Shown: positions 7,820 to 15,969 of the stretch, in pieces
Position numbering within the stretch: position 1 is the first letter of the stretch
Layout: the number at the start of each line of letters is the position of its first letter
DNA from: Candidatus Uhrbacteria bacterium
GTDB taxonomy: Bacteria; Patescibacteria; ABY1; SG8-24; GWF2-40-263
Length of the DNA stretch: 64,000 nucleotides
Direction: 5' to 3'
NCBI GenBank assembly: GCA_016205975.1
Contig: JACQSK010000012.1
Span: forward strand, 1 to 64,000
Made by a program: the position numbers and the translations under genes
The notes under the pieces: generated by a model
Seen by the model: only the letters and a program-made list of their open reading frames with translations
Databases searched by the model: none
What the model was told of the DNA's origin: nothing

Positions 7820-8734
7820 ATGCTCGTCTCAAGCTATCGCGTTACACGGTTCGCCTTCCAAAACTTTTGGAGAAACTTTTGGCTGTCCGTGATTACCATC
7901 AGCATGCTCGTGTTGACGCTCATGACCGTGAACATCCTGCTGCTTTTGAGTGCCGTGACGCAGCAAGCGATCGGGCTGGTCGAGGATCGCATTGAGGTCT
8001 CGGTGTATTTTCATGACTCCGTAGAGCAGGAAACCGTGGACGGCGCGGTGGCGTACTTGCGTAGTCTCTCGCAGGTGCGCGATGTGGAGACGATCAGCGC
8101 ACAGGAGGCCTACGACCAATTCGTCGCGCGCCATGAGGGCGACGAGCAGATCATGGCGTCCCTGGTCGAGCTTGGGGAAAATCCGTTCGGGCCCACGCTG
8201 GTGGTGAAGGCAGAGCAAGCCGAGGACTTTGCGATCATCCTGGACGCGTTGGAGAACCCGCAGTTCCGCGATGCCATCCGCGATAAAGATTTTTCCGACT
8301 ACGAACAGATCGTCGAGCGCATCCGCTCTACCACGGACCGCATCCGCGCCTTCGGCATCGCGCTGTCGGCCATCTTCCTGCTCATCGCCATCTTGATCGT
8401 TTTCAATACGGTGCGCATGGGCATCTTCATTCATCGGGAGGAAATCGGCATCATGCGACTGGTGGGTGCCTCCAACGGGTTTATCAAGGCGCCGTTTTAT
8501 TTGGAGATGGTCCTCATGAGTCTCATCGCTCTCTCCGTGACGCTCATCGTGCTGTTCCCGATTCTTTCCATGTTGGAACCGCAGTTCCGCGTCTACTTTG
8601 CGACCGAGTCGGCTGGGCTCTTAGCCTTCTTCACGCGCAACGGCTTCTTGATCTTCGGTCTGGAGTTTTTGGGCCTTGTGCTCGTCTGTCTCTTTTCGAC
8701 GACGCTGGCCATGCGGAAGTTTTTGAAAGTTTAA
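7820..8734 (+). CDS. ftsX: FtsX cell-division permease
   Basis: A 304-residue membrane protein with the FtsX layout: an N-terminal transmembrane helix (WLSVITISMLVLTLMTVNILLL), a large extracytoplasmic domain (about residues 55-165), then three C-terminal helices. The RMGIFIHREEIGIMRLVGAS segment between the second and third helices is highly characteristic of the family. It partners FtsE in the membrane. A Shine-Dalgarno AGGGAGG precedes the ATG by 5 nt. A strong terminator follows. Confidence 0.95.
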   Translation: MLVSSYRVTRFAFQNFWRNFWLSVITISMLVLTLMTVNILLLLSAVTQQAIGLVEDRIEVSVYFHDSVEQETVDGAVAYLRSLSQVRDVETISAQEAYDQFVARHEGDEQIMASLVELGENPFGPTLVVKAEQAEDFAIILDALENPQFRDAIRDKDFSDYEQIVERIRSTTDRIRAFGIALSAIFLLIAILIVFNTVRMGIFIHREEIGIMRLVGASNGFIKAPFYLEMVLMSLIALSVTLIVLFPILSMLEPQFRVYFATESAGLLAFFTRNGFLIFGLEFLGLVLVCLFSTTLAMRKFLKV

Positions 8735-8742
8735 GGCAAAAC

Positions 8743-8777
8743 AAAAGCCGTCCTAAGTTTATCGAAGGACGGCTTTT
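8743..8777. terminator. Intrinsic terminator after ftsX
   Basis: A 12-bp stem AAAAGCCGTCCT/AGGACGGCTTTT. It abuts the 3' end of the minus-strand tRNA-Gln and can serve both strands. Confidence 0.85.
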
Positions 8778-8778
8778 A

Positions 8779-8852
8779 TGGTTCGGGGGGAAGGAATCGA
8801 ACCTTCGTTCACAGCTTCAAAGGCTGCTGTCCTGCCGCTAGACGACCCCCGA
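8779..8852 (-). tRNA. tRNA-Gln(TTG)
   Basis: Minus strand: acceptor TCGGGGG/CCCCCGA, D arm CGTCTAGCGGCAGGAC, anticodon loop CTTTGAA giving TTG, T arm GAAGGTTCGATTCCTTC, encoded CCA. It reads CAA. Confidence 0.93.
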
Positions 8853-8961
8853 GTTTTCTTTCCGTCGAGATCGTACCTAAGTTTTCCGTTCCGATCAAGA
8901 TCCTCTGCGACTTTGGACAAGAGAGGCAAAAATCAGTATGCTAGGCCTTCAGGAGGATGCC

Positions 8962-11421
8962 ATGGCCCTTATGAAATATCACGCCACGCAGTTTCATTTT
9001 TGCCAGTATCAGTTTGAGCCGGAAAAAAAGCGCATCCGGTTTTCGTATCGCGTCGAGTTTTCCAACCGCGCGCCGCTTGCGTTTGAGGAAGAGATTCGCT
9101 TGCCGCGCGCGCCCAGGCGCCTCCCGCCGGAATCGCTGCGTCTCTTTTTTGAGTCGTTGCACCTCATGCTGGGCATCAGCTATTACAAGCTCTACTTTCC
9201 GCCGCGCCTGCGCGTCCCCTACAAGCTCTCGCGGGAGCAGTGCGCTTTTTGGAATACGATCTACCGCAAGGGCCTCGGAGAGTTTTTGTACAAGAATCGT
9301 CTTGATCCCAAACGCGTGGCGCGCTTTACGCCCGGGAAGGCGAGTGCCACGCCCGTTCGCGTGGATGTTTCTGAGCGCGCCCTGTTGGGAATCGGCGGCG
9401 GCAAGGATTCCATCGTAGCGGCTGAACTGCTCAAGGGGACGATCGCGGCCACGTCGTTCCTGGTGCAGACCCAGCGCCAGGACACGATCGCTTCAGGCAT
9501 TGCGCACGCGATCGGCAATCCCGTCCTGTCCGTCCGCCGCGTGCTTGATCCCAAACTCGCGTCTCGGCTTGAAGGCGCATACCAAGGCCATGTCCCGATC
9601 TCGGCGATCTACGCCTTCTTGGGCCTGCTTGCCGGCGCACTCTACGGCTATCGCTATGCCATCGTCGGCAACGAGCACAGCAGCAACGTCGGGAACCTGC
9701 GCTACCGCGCAGAGACGGTCAACCACCAATGGAGCAAGTCGGGCGAGTGCGAGGCGTTGATCCAGCGCTACACGCGGACGTTCATCACGCCCGACATCAC
9801 CTACTTTTCCTTGCTGCGGCCGTTCTACGAAATCCGTATCGCAAAACTGTTTGCCAAGCACAAAAAATATTTTCCGCTCTTCTCGAGCTGCAACAGAAAC
9901 TTTACGTCCTTTGGCGCGCGGCCCACGACGCGTTGGTGCGGCGCGTGCCCCAAGTGTGCGTTTGTCTTTTTGATTCTGGCGCCGTTCGTGCCCAAGATGG
10001 AACTGCTCGCGATCTTCGGGAAAAATCTGTTCGCCCAGGCAGCGTTGCTCCCGCTGTTTGCAGACGTGCTCGGGTTTGGTGCACACAAGCCGTTTGACTG
10101 CGTGGGCACCTTCGAGGAAGCGCAAGCCGCGCTGTTCCTTGCATCCAAGACGTACAAAAACGATCTCGTCGTGCGCGCGTTTGTGCACAAGATCAAGCGC
10201 CCCGCGGCTCTGGTCGAACAAGTGATGAAGACGCAACGCGCGCCAACGCTGCCCACGCCGTTTCGGCTGCTGGGCATCGACTCGGTCTGCCTGTTGGGGT
10301 ATGGACGAGAAGGGAAGGTGACGCGCGCGTACCTCAAGAAACGCTATCCGCGCCTCACGGTCGGTATTCTGGACGCGCGCACAGACAAGCATTACCTCGC
10401 TCGCCAGGCCGCCTACGACCTGGCCGTGAAAACGCCAGGCATCCCCAAGACCAAGGTGACGATTCCTTATGTGACCGCGACGAACCTCTTTTTCTCTCAG
10501 ATAAAAAATCCCGTGATCGGCGTTACGGGCAGCAAGGGGAAGAGCACAACCGCCAGCTTGATCGCGGAGATGCTTCGTGCGGCCGGGAAAAAGGTGCGGC
10601 TCGTCGGCAACGTGGGGGATCCGATGCTCCGCGCGTTCTTGGGAACCGTGGATCCGAAGGAGATTTTCGTCGTGGAGCTTTCGAGCTATATGCTGGACGA
10701 CATTGAGTATTCACCTCATGTGGCTCTCCTCATCAACCTGTTCCCTGAGCACATGGACTATCACGGCGGCGTGGAGCCGTACTTCCAGGCGAAGGAAAAC
10801 ATTTTTGCTTTTCAAAAACCCGGTGACGTGGCGTTGCGCCCGCCGTTTCACGAGGAGGTTCCTCTCTCCGCGAGCGAGATCCCGCTCCTGGGCCCTCACA
10901 ATCGCAAGAACATCCAAGCGGCGATCCGCGTGGCGCGCCTGTTCGGCGTTACGGACGCTCATGTCCGCAAAGCGCTCAAGGCCTTCCAGCCGCTCCCGCA
11001 CCGTCTGGAGTTCGTCGCCGATGTGAACGGCATCCGTTTTTACGATGATGCCATCTCTACTACGCCGGAATCGACCCTCATGGCCATGAAGTCCTTGAAG
11101 CACATCGGCACCATCTTTCTGGGCGGGGAAGACCGCGGGTACGATTTTCGCAAATTAGAGCAGGCCCTGCGCGCCTACCCGATCCGTAACGTCGTCTTGT
11201 TTCCCGACTCCGGCAAGCGCATCCTCACCTCGCGCCGCGGACTGAACGTGCTCTCAACGCGCAGCATGAAGACGGCCGTGCGGTTTGCTTTTGCCCACAC
11301 ACGACCCGGTGAAATCTGCCTGCTCTCCACCGCCTCGCCCAGCTACTCGCTGTGGAAAAACTTTGAAGAAAAAGGCGACGCCTTCCAACGCGCCGTCCGT
11401 GCGCACGCGGTTGGCAAGTGA
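8962..11421 (+). CDS. murL-murD2: MurL-MurD2 fusion: UDP-MurNAc-L-Ala-L-Glu epimerase and ligase
   Basis: A two-domain protein of 819 residues. The N-terminal half (about 1-420) has MurL features: the nucleotide-binding motif GIGGGKDSIVAAELL near residue 145, VGNEHSSNVGN and WCGACPKCAFVF. MurL epimerises the terminal L-Glu of UDP-MurNAc-L-Ala-L-Glu to D-Glu. The C-terminal half is a Mur ligase of MurD2 type: GTG-like P-loop GSKGKSTTASLI near residue 527, LINLFPEHMDYHGG and LLGPHNRKNIQAAI. The D-Glu-contacting DSKATN of classical MurD is DDAISTTPES here. Together they would add L-Glu and then epimerise it, replacing a glutamate racemase. The start is ATG 8962, which has AGGAGG 5 nt upstream; an upstream ATG at 8938 overlaps a TATGCT -10 (8936-8941). 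Confidence 0.85.
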   Translation: MALMKYHATQFHFCQYQFEPEKKRIRFSYRVEFSNRAPLAFEEEIRLPRAPRRLPPESLRLFFESLHLMLGISYYKLYFPPRLRVPYKLSREQCAFWNTIYRKGLGEFLYKNRLDPKRVARFTPGKASATPVRVDVSERALLGIGGGKDSIVAAELLKGTIAATSFLVQTQRQDTIASGIAHAIGNPVLSVRRVLDPKLASRLEGAYQGHVPISAIYAFLGLLAGALYGYRYAIVGNEHSSNVGNLRYRAETVNHQWSKSGECEALIQRYTRTFITPDITYFSLLRPFYEIRIAKLFAKHKKYFPLFSSCNRNFTSFGARPTTRWCGACPKCAFVFLILAPFVPKMELLAIFGKNLFAQAALLPLFADVLGFGAHKPFDCVGTFEEAQAALFLASKTYKNDLVVRAFVHKIKRPAALVEQVMKTQRAPTLPTPFRLLGIDSVCLLGYGREGKVTRAYLKKRYPRLTVGILDARTDKHYLARQAAYDLAVKTPGIPKTKVTIPYVTATNLFFSQIKNPVIGVTGSKGKSTTASLIAEMLRAAGKKVRLVGNVGDPMLRAFLGTVDPKEIFVVELSSYMLDDIEYSPHVALLINLFPEHMDYHGGVEPYFQAKENIFAFQKPGDVALRPPFHEEVPLSASEIPLLGPHNRKNIQAAIRVARLFGVTDAHVRKALKAFQPLPHRLEFVADVNGIRFYDDAISTTPESTLMAMKSLKHIGTIFLGGEDRGYDFRKLEQALRAYPIRNVVLFPDSGKRILTSRRGLNVLSTRSMKTAVRFAFAHTRPGEICLLSTASPSYSLWKNFEEKGDAFQRAVRAHAVGK

Positions 11422-11460
11422 GAGGACCTATGGCATGATTGTCCTATCTCTTTCTCTGCT

Positions 11461-11490
11461 TCCTCCTTTGTCCCCTTTGCGCCCTCCCCC
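11461..11490 (-). repeat. G-rich dispersed element, reverse copy before nadM
   Basis: On the minus strand this reads as GGGCGCAAAGGGGACAAAGG plus flanking G-runs, the same core as the copies inside uvrA/B/C, ligA and copA. Here it lies in the spacer just before the nadM start, and would add a Pro/Leu-rich N-terminal extension if translation began at ATG 11435. Confidence 0.75.
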
Positions 11491-11491
11491 T

Positions 11492-11986
11492 ATGCCCAAA
11501 CCCACCTGTCTTTTTCTCGGTCGCTTCCAGCCCTATCACAACGGCCATCATCTTGTCGTCCAAGGGATGACCAAGCTGTGCGGGAAAATTATTATCGGCA
11601 TCGGCAGCTCGGACAAGTCCCGCTCGGCGGAAAATCCCTACACGGCGCAGGAGCGCAAAGAGATGATCCAGGCCGCGCTGCAGGACGAGGATTTGATTCC
11701 CGTGTTCGACGTGCATTTCGTTGAGCTGCCGGACGCCTCCGACGATGAGGCGTGGACCAAGCAGGTTCTCGCGATCGCAGGGCCGGTAGACATGGTGTGG
11801 ACGGGAAACCAGCAAACGAAGCAGTGTTTTGAGGGCAAGTGTCCTGTCAAAGAAATTAAGGAAGTCCCCGGAATCAGCTCGACCGCTGTGCGCGCACTCG
11901 TAAAGGCCAGGGGAGACTGGGCCAGCAAGGTTCCCGACGAAGTCGCCCGCACAATGCGCGAGCTTGGCTTGGATCGCATCAAGTAA
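11492..11986 (+). CDS. nadM: NadM-type nicotinamide-nucleotide adenylyltransferase
   Basis: A 164-residue nucleotidyltransferase with the archaeal-type NadM pattern: GRFQPYHNGHHLVVQGM at the N-terminus (HxGH nucleotide-binding motif), GIGSSDKSRSAENPYTAQER, and the C-terminal ISSTAVRALV (the SSTxxR-like phosphate site). It transfers AMP from ATP to NMN to make NAD+, and could accept other nucleotides. The start at ATG 11492 places the conserved GRFQP close to the N-terminus; an in-frame upstream start would be inside the G-rich element. NAD+ is also the cofactor of LigA at 57111. It is followed by 11988 after 1 nt. Confidence 0.85.
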   Translation: MPKPTCLFLGRFQPYHNGHHLVVQGMTKLCGKIIIGIGSSDKSRSAENPYTAQERKEMIQAALQDEDLIPVFDVHFVELPDASDDEAWTKQVLAIAGPVDMVWTGNQQTKQCFEGKCPVKEIKEVPGISSTAVRALVKARGDWASKVPDEVARTMRELGLDRIK

Positions 11987-11987
11987 C

Positions 11988-12299
11988 ATGAAACGTCTCA
12001 CGCGCCTCATGGCTCTGCTCGTTGTCTTCGGCTCCGTATGGATGCACGGTATTTTGCCTGTTGAGGCGTCGGCGCATACCATGATGCCAGACGCGGGAGT
12101 CGCTTCGTGCTTGAATAAGTGCCTGGAGGCTTTGCACATCGACTTGCTCGACCATTTCGTCGTGCCCGCCGCTCCCGTCCATGTTGTCCCCGCAGCCGTG
12201 ATCGAGACCGTGTTTGTCCCTGCCGCGGAAGACGCGAGCGCGGCGTACCCTTCTCACCATGACCCATGGAGGATTCTCACGACCATCAAACGAGAGTGA
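11988..12299 (+). CDS. Small secreted hypothetical protein, 103 aa
   Basis: A signal peptide (MALLVVFGSVWMHGILPVEASA) is followed by a short mature part with Met/His/Cys residues (HTMMPDAG, SCLNKCLEALHIDLLDH, YPSHHDPW). No family is recognised. The start follows the nadM stop by 1 nt, and the copper-handling genes follow 49 nt downstream, so a periplasmic metal-related role is possible. That is only a guess from context and composition. Confidence 0.55.
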   Translation: MKRLTRLMALLVVFGSVWMHGILPVEASAHTMMPDAGVASCLNKCLEALHIDLLDHFVVPAAPVHVVPAAVIETVFVPAAEDASAAYPSHHDPWRILTTIKRE

Positions 12300-12348
12300 A
12301 ACACGAGGCTCATGAGCGTCTAATTCATGTGTCTTGTGTTTTTTGATT

Positions 12349-13698
12349 ATGTCCCACGAACAGCGCTTCTGCGTTGCCGGAACGACCTGTCATAGCTGTG
12401 AGATCGTTCTGGAACGCGAACTGAAAAAATTACCAGGCGTGCTCGACGTCCGCGCGTCCCATGCGGGGTCGTGCGTGGACCTCGTGCTCGCCAAAGATTC
12501 CAGCTTTACGCCCGACGACCTGGCGCGCCAGATGTCGGGATCGAAGTATCGATTTTCCTCCTGGCAGGACGCCCAGGCGCACAACGGATGGAACCTCAAG
12601 CGCACCGGCGGCATCCTGCTCGTCGCGCTTGCGATCTGGTACGTCCTGAATCAACTGGGGCTCTTGACCGTTTCTCCCACCGTGAACGCGGCCGGGGGAC
12701 TGATCACTTTTTTCGTGATCGGACTTATCGCCTCGGTCTCCTCCTGCACGGCCGTGCTCTCCGGGCTGATCGTCGCACTCTCGGCCAACCACGCCAAGAC
12801 GCACGCAACCGAGTCTGCACATGACCGGCTGCGTCCGCACATCCTCTTCAACCTCGGCCGCCTGATCGGTTTTGGCGTCTTCGGTTTTGCGATCGGCGCG
12901 GTCGGGTCCGTCCTCTCGCTCTCGCCGGGGCTGAACGCCCTCTTCGTGGTGGTGATCGCGCTGCTCATGCTGGGTCTGGGCGCGAACCTGCTGGACCTCG
13001 TGCCGCCGGGCGCCTTTGCCTTGCGTCCGCCCAAAGCCTTGGCCCACGCGATCCATCGCCTGCAGGATTCCCACCATCCGGCCGTGCCGTTCGTTCTGGG
13101 CGCGCTCACTTTTTTCCTGCCCTGCGGATTCACGCAGTCCGTGCAGCTTTACGCCCTCTCGACCGGCAGCCCCCTCACAGCGGCGGCGATCATGATCGTG
13201 TTTGCCTTGGGGACGATGCCGGCGCTCTTGGGACTGGGAGCCGCCACGTCGATCGCGCACGGTCGCCGGTTGAAGCAGATCACGCAGGTCGCGGGCGTCC
13301 TCGTACTGGTGATTGGTTTCGCACAGCTTCTGAACGGCTTTACCCTGTTGGGCGTCGCTTCTCCTGGCTCGGTTACGAAAGAAAAGCTCGCCGTGGCGCA
13401 AGACGCTCTCCTGCTCGTGGACGGAAAGCAAATCATCCAAATGGAAGTGGGCGGAGGTTTCTATGTGCCTGACGTGCTGCAAGTGGTCGAGGACATTCCG
13501 GTCGAGTGGGAGATCTACGGGCCGTCGTTCATGGGCTGTGCCGAGACGCTGGTCTCGCGCGGGCTGGGGATCAACGCGCGCCTGAAGCCCGGTGACAACA
13601 CCGTCCGGTTCACGCCCAAGGAGCCTGGCGAGTATGTGTTTAGCTGTTCCATGGGCATGGTGCGTGGGACCATGATCGTCGTTGAAAAACCTTTATGA
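12349..13698 (+). CDS. HMA-TauE/SafE-cupredoxin-like membrane protein
   Basis: A three-part protein of 449 residues. The N-terminal heavy-metal-associated domain has GTTCHSCE (about residues 10-17). The centre is a TauE/SafE- or DsbD-like six-helix transmembrane region with repeated FNLGRLIGFGVFGFAIG and LPCGFTQSVQLYAL segments. The C-terminal beta domain (about 365-449) is cupredoxin-like, with possible ligands in FMGCAETL and FSCSMGMVRG. It overlaps copA by 4 nt, so it probably passes copper to or from the CopA ATPase or senses it. The start is ATG 12349; an ATG at 12334 is also in frame. Transport of copper itself is not shown. Confidence 0.75.
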   Translation: MSHEQRFCVAGTTCHSCEIVLERELKKLPGVLDVRASHAGSCVDLVLAKDSSFTPDDLARQMSGSKYRFSSWQDAQAHNGWNLKRTGGILLVALAIWYVLNQLGLLTVSPTVNAAGGLITFFVIGLIASVSSCTAVLSGLIVALSANHAKTHATESAHDRLRPHILFNLGRLIGFGVFGFAIGAVGSVLSLSPGLNALFVVVIALLMLGLGANLLDLVPPGAFALRPPKALAHAIHRLQDSHHPAVPFVLGALTFFLPCGFTQSVQLYALSTGSPLTAAAIMIVFALGTMPALLGLGAATSIAHGRRLKQITQVAGVLVLVIGFAQLLNGFTLLGVASPGSVTKEKLAVAQDALLLVDGKQIIQMEVGGGFYVPDVLQVVEDIPVEWEIYGPSFMGCAETLVSRGLGINARLKPGDNTVRFTPKEPGEYVFSCSMGMVRGTMIVVEKPL

Positions 13699-15815
13699 CA
13701 CACACAACATTCAAAATCAGCGGCATGCACTGTGCCTCCTGCGCGGTGAACATTGAGTCGGAGCTCGGCAAGCTCGCGGGCGTGAAGTCCGCTAACGTGA
13801 ATTACGCGCTCGGGAACGCCGCGGTGGAGCACGAGGCGTCCGTCGCCGAGCACGACCTGCATGCGGTCGTGCATAAGCTCGGCTACCAGGTCGCGACAGG
13901 AGCACAAGACGAACACGCCCATCATGCGCAGGGTGCAACGGCTTTTCGTCGTGCCGCGTTCTCTTTGGCGCTCGCGATTCCGGCCGTGGTGTTTGCCATG
14001 CTGGGCATCTGGGGATGGGCGCAGGCGATTCTCGGCACCATCGTCGTGCTGGGGCCCGGCATGGAGTTCCATCGGATGACCTACCAGCAGTTGAAGCGCG
14101 GGCGCGCCAACATGGATACGCTCATCACCATGGGCACGCTCACGGCGCTTGCATTCAGCTGGTGGCAGTTTTTTGCCGGAGGGGATCTCTATTTTGAGAT
14201 CGCGGCGCTCATCACGGCGTTCATCCTGCTTGGTCGGTTTTTCGAAGCGCGTGCGAAGGGCAGGGCGAGCGCGGCGATTTCCAGGCTGATGGAGCTGGGC
14301 GCGAAGATGGCGCATAGGATGGGGGGCGCAGAGGGCGCAGAGGGGACAGAAGTTGAGGACGTGCCGGTTGAGTCGCTCAAGGTGGGAGATCGTGTTTTGG
14401 TGAAGCCGGGAGAAAAGATTCCACTTGATGGGAAGATTCTCTCGGGGGAATCGTCCGTGGATGAGTCCATGCTGACCGGTGAGAGTATGCCGGTGGGGAA
14501 GCGCGCGGGCGATCAGGTTTTCGGCGCGACCGTGAATCAGCAAGGTGCGCTCGAGGTCGAGATCACGGCGATCTCGGGGAATACGGTCCTGGCGCAGATC
14601 GTTCGGCTCGTGGAGACCGCACAGCAGCAGAAGGCGCCGATCCAGAAGTTGGTCGACAAGATTTCGGGGGTTTTTGTTCCGATCGTGATTGTCATAGCCG
14701 CAGGCACGTTTGCCGTCTGGTTTCTCTTGACCGGAGAGGTGAGCACGTCCTTCATCCCGGCCGTGGCCGTGCTCGTGATCGCGTGCCCCTGTGCGCTCGG
14801 GCTTGCCACGCCCACCGCGATCTTGGTGGGCACAGGCCGCGGCGCCCGCGAGGGGATCTTGATTAAGAGCGGCGAGGCGCTGGAACGCAATCGGCATCTG
14901 GACGTCATCTTATTTGATAAGACCGGCACACTCACGGAAGGCCGTCCGACTGTGACGGATGCGCAGATGACGCCCGAGAGTCTATCGCTTGTCGCGGCGC
15001 TCGAGTCTTCCTCTGAGCATCCGCTTGCTCAGGCGGTCATCCGCTACGCCCGGGAGCAAGGGGTTCCTTCGCGCTCGGCCACCAATGTGCAGTCCATCAC
15101 GGGCAAAGGGATCGAGGGACTCGTGGAGGGACGTTCGGTGCGCGTGGGCAGCCCTGTCTTCATGAATCTTCCCACGACGACCGGCGAGCTTGGATCGATG
15201 GTGGATGCGTGGCAGGGGCAGGGGAAGACCGTCATCATCGCATCAGAAGGTGACGCGATTCTTGGCGCCCTCGCGATCGCCGACGCGCCCAAGGCGCAGG
15301 CGAAGGCAGCCGTATCCGAGCTCAAGCGCATGGGACGCGAGGTCGTGATGGTCACCGGCGATAACCGTAAGACGGCCGAGGCGATCGCGCGCGAGCTGGG
15401 GATCGATCAGGTCGAGGCGGAGGTCTTGCCCGGGACCAAGCTTGAGGTCGTGAAGGCCTGGCAGGCGAAGGGCAAGCGCGTGGCCTACGTGGGCGACGGG
15501 ATCAACGACGCTCCCGCGCTCACACAAGCCGACCTGGGCATCGCCGTGGGATCGGGAACGGACGTGGCGATCGAGGCCGGACAGATCGTGCTGGTGGGCG
15601 GCGGCCCCGAGAAGGTTGTCGCCGGTATTAAGCTCACGGCCGCGACCTATCGTGGTATCAAACAAAATCTATTCTGGGCGTTTTTCTATAACGTCGTGGC
15701 GATCCCGCTGGCAGCGCTGGGCCTCCTGAATCCGCTCATCGCCTCCGCGGCCATGGCGCTGTCTTCGGTGTCGGTGGTGATGAACTCGCTCAGGATCAAG
15801 CGGGCGAAGATTTAA
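13695..15815 (+). CDS. copA: Copper-translocating P1B-type ATPase
   Basis: A 706-residue Cu+ pump with an N-terminal HMA domain (GMHCASCAVNIE), eight predicted membrane helices, the metal-site CPC in VIACPCALGLATP (near residue 364), phosphorylation motif DKTGTLTEG (near 407), SEHPLA (near 440) and GDGINDAPAL (near 600). It exports cytosolic Cu+. It starts within the stop of the HMA-TauE gene. In the actuator domain a G-rich insert (14321-14350) encodes GGAEGAEGTE, in a loop before EDVPVESLKVGDRV. No CopY/CsoR-type regulator is visible nearby. Confidence 0.95.
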   Translation: MTHTTFKISGMHCASCAVNIESELGKLAGVKSANVNYALGNAAVEHEASVAEHDLHAVVHKLGYQVATGAQDEHAHHAQGATAFRRAAFSLALAIPAVVFAMLGIWGWAQAILGTIVVLGPGMEFHRMTYQQLKRGRANMDTLITMGTLTALAFSWWQFFAGGDLYFEIAALITAFILLGRFFEARAKGRASAAISRLMELGAKMAHRMGGAEGAEGTEVEDVPVESLKVGDRVLVKPGEKIPLDGKILSGESSVDESMLTGESMPVGKRAGDQVFGATVNQQGALEVEITAISGNTVLAQIVRLVETAQQQKAPIQKLVDKISGVFVPIVIVIAAGTFAVWFLLTGEVSTSFIPAVAVLVIACPCALGLATPTAILVGTGRGAREGILIKSGEALERNRHLDVILFDKTGTLTEGRPTVTDAQMTPESLSLVAALESSSEHPLAQAVIRYAREQGVPSRSATNVQSITGKGIEGLVEGRSVRVGSPVFMNLPTTTGELGSMVDAWQGQGKTVIIASEGDAILGALAIADAPKAQAKAAVSELKRMGREVVMVTGDNRKTAEAIARELGIDQVEAEVLPGTKLEVVKAWQAKGKRVAYVGDGINDAPALTQADLGIAVGSGTDVAIEAGQIVLVGGGPEKVVAGIKLTAATYRGIKQNLFWAFFYNVVAIPLAALGLLNPLIASAAMALSSVSVVMNSLRIKRAKI
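14321..14350 (+). repeat. G-rich dispersed element inside copA (divergent copy)
   Basis: GGGCGCAGAGGGCGCAGAGG followed by GGACAG. It differs from the other copies mainly by AAAGG to AGAGG. It is in frame, encoding GAEGAEGT in the actuator-domain loop. Confidence 0.65.
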
Positions 15816-15825
15816 TCGTCCTACG

Positions 15826-15855
15826 AAAACCGAGTCGTTCAAAGCTCGGTTTTTG
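15826..15855 (+). terminator. Terminator after copA
   Basis: AAAACCGAG/CTCGGTTTT stem with a T5 tail, 11 nt after the copA stop. Confidence 0.85.
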
Positions 15856-15957
15856 TGTTCTCGGTTCTCTATGTTATGCTGCTCGCTGTGAAGATACAGA
15901 TCCCCTCGGGCCGTAGCCAGCCGGCGAGGTACCCCCTAGAGAAGCCCTCTAGGGGGA
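15853..15957 (+). promoter_or_regulatory. uvrB promoter and two-hairpin leader
   Basis: A -35-like TTGTGT (15853-15858) and -10 TATGCT (15875-15880) are spaced 16 bp. The expected leader of about 80 nt holds two hairpins: CCTCG/CGAGG (15904-15929) and a strong 10-bp stem CCCCCTAGAG/CTCTAGGGGG (15932-15956). The second ends 13 nt before the ATG and hides the only G-run that could resemble a ribosome-binding site. Confidence 0.5.
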
Positions 15958-15969
15958 AATTAGGCTGTT

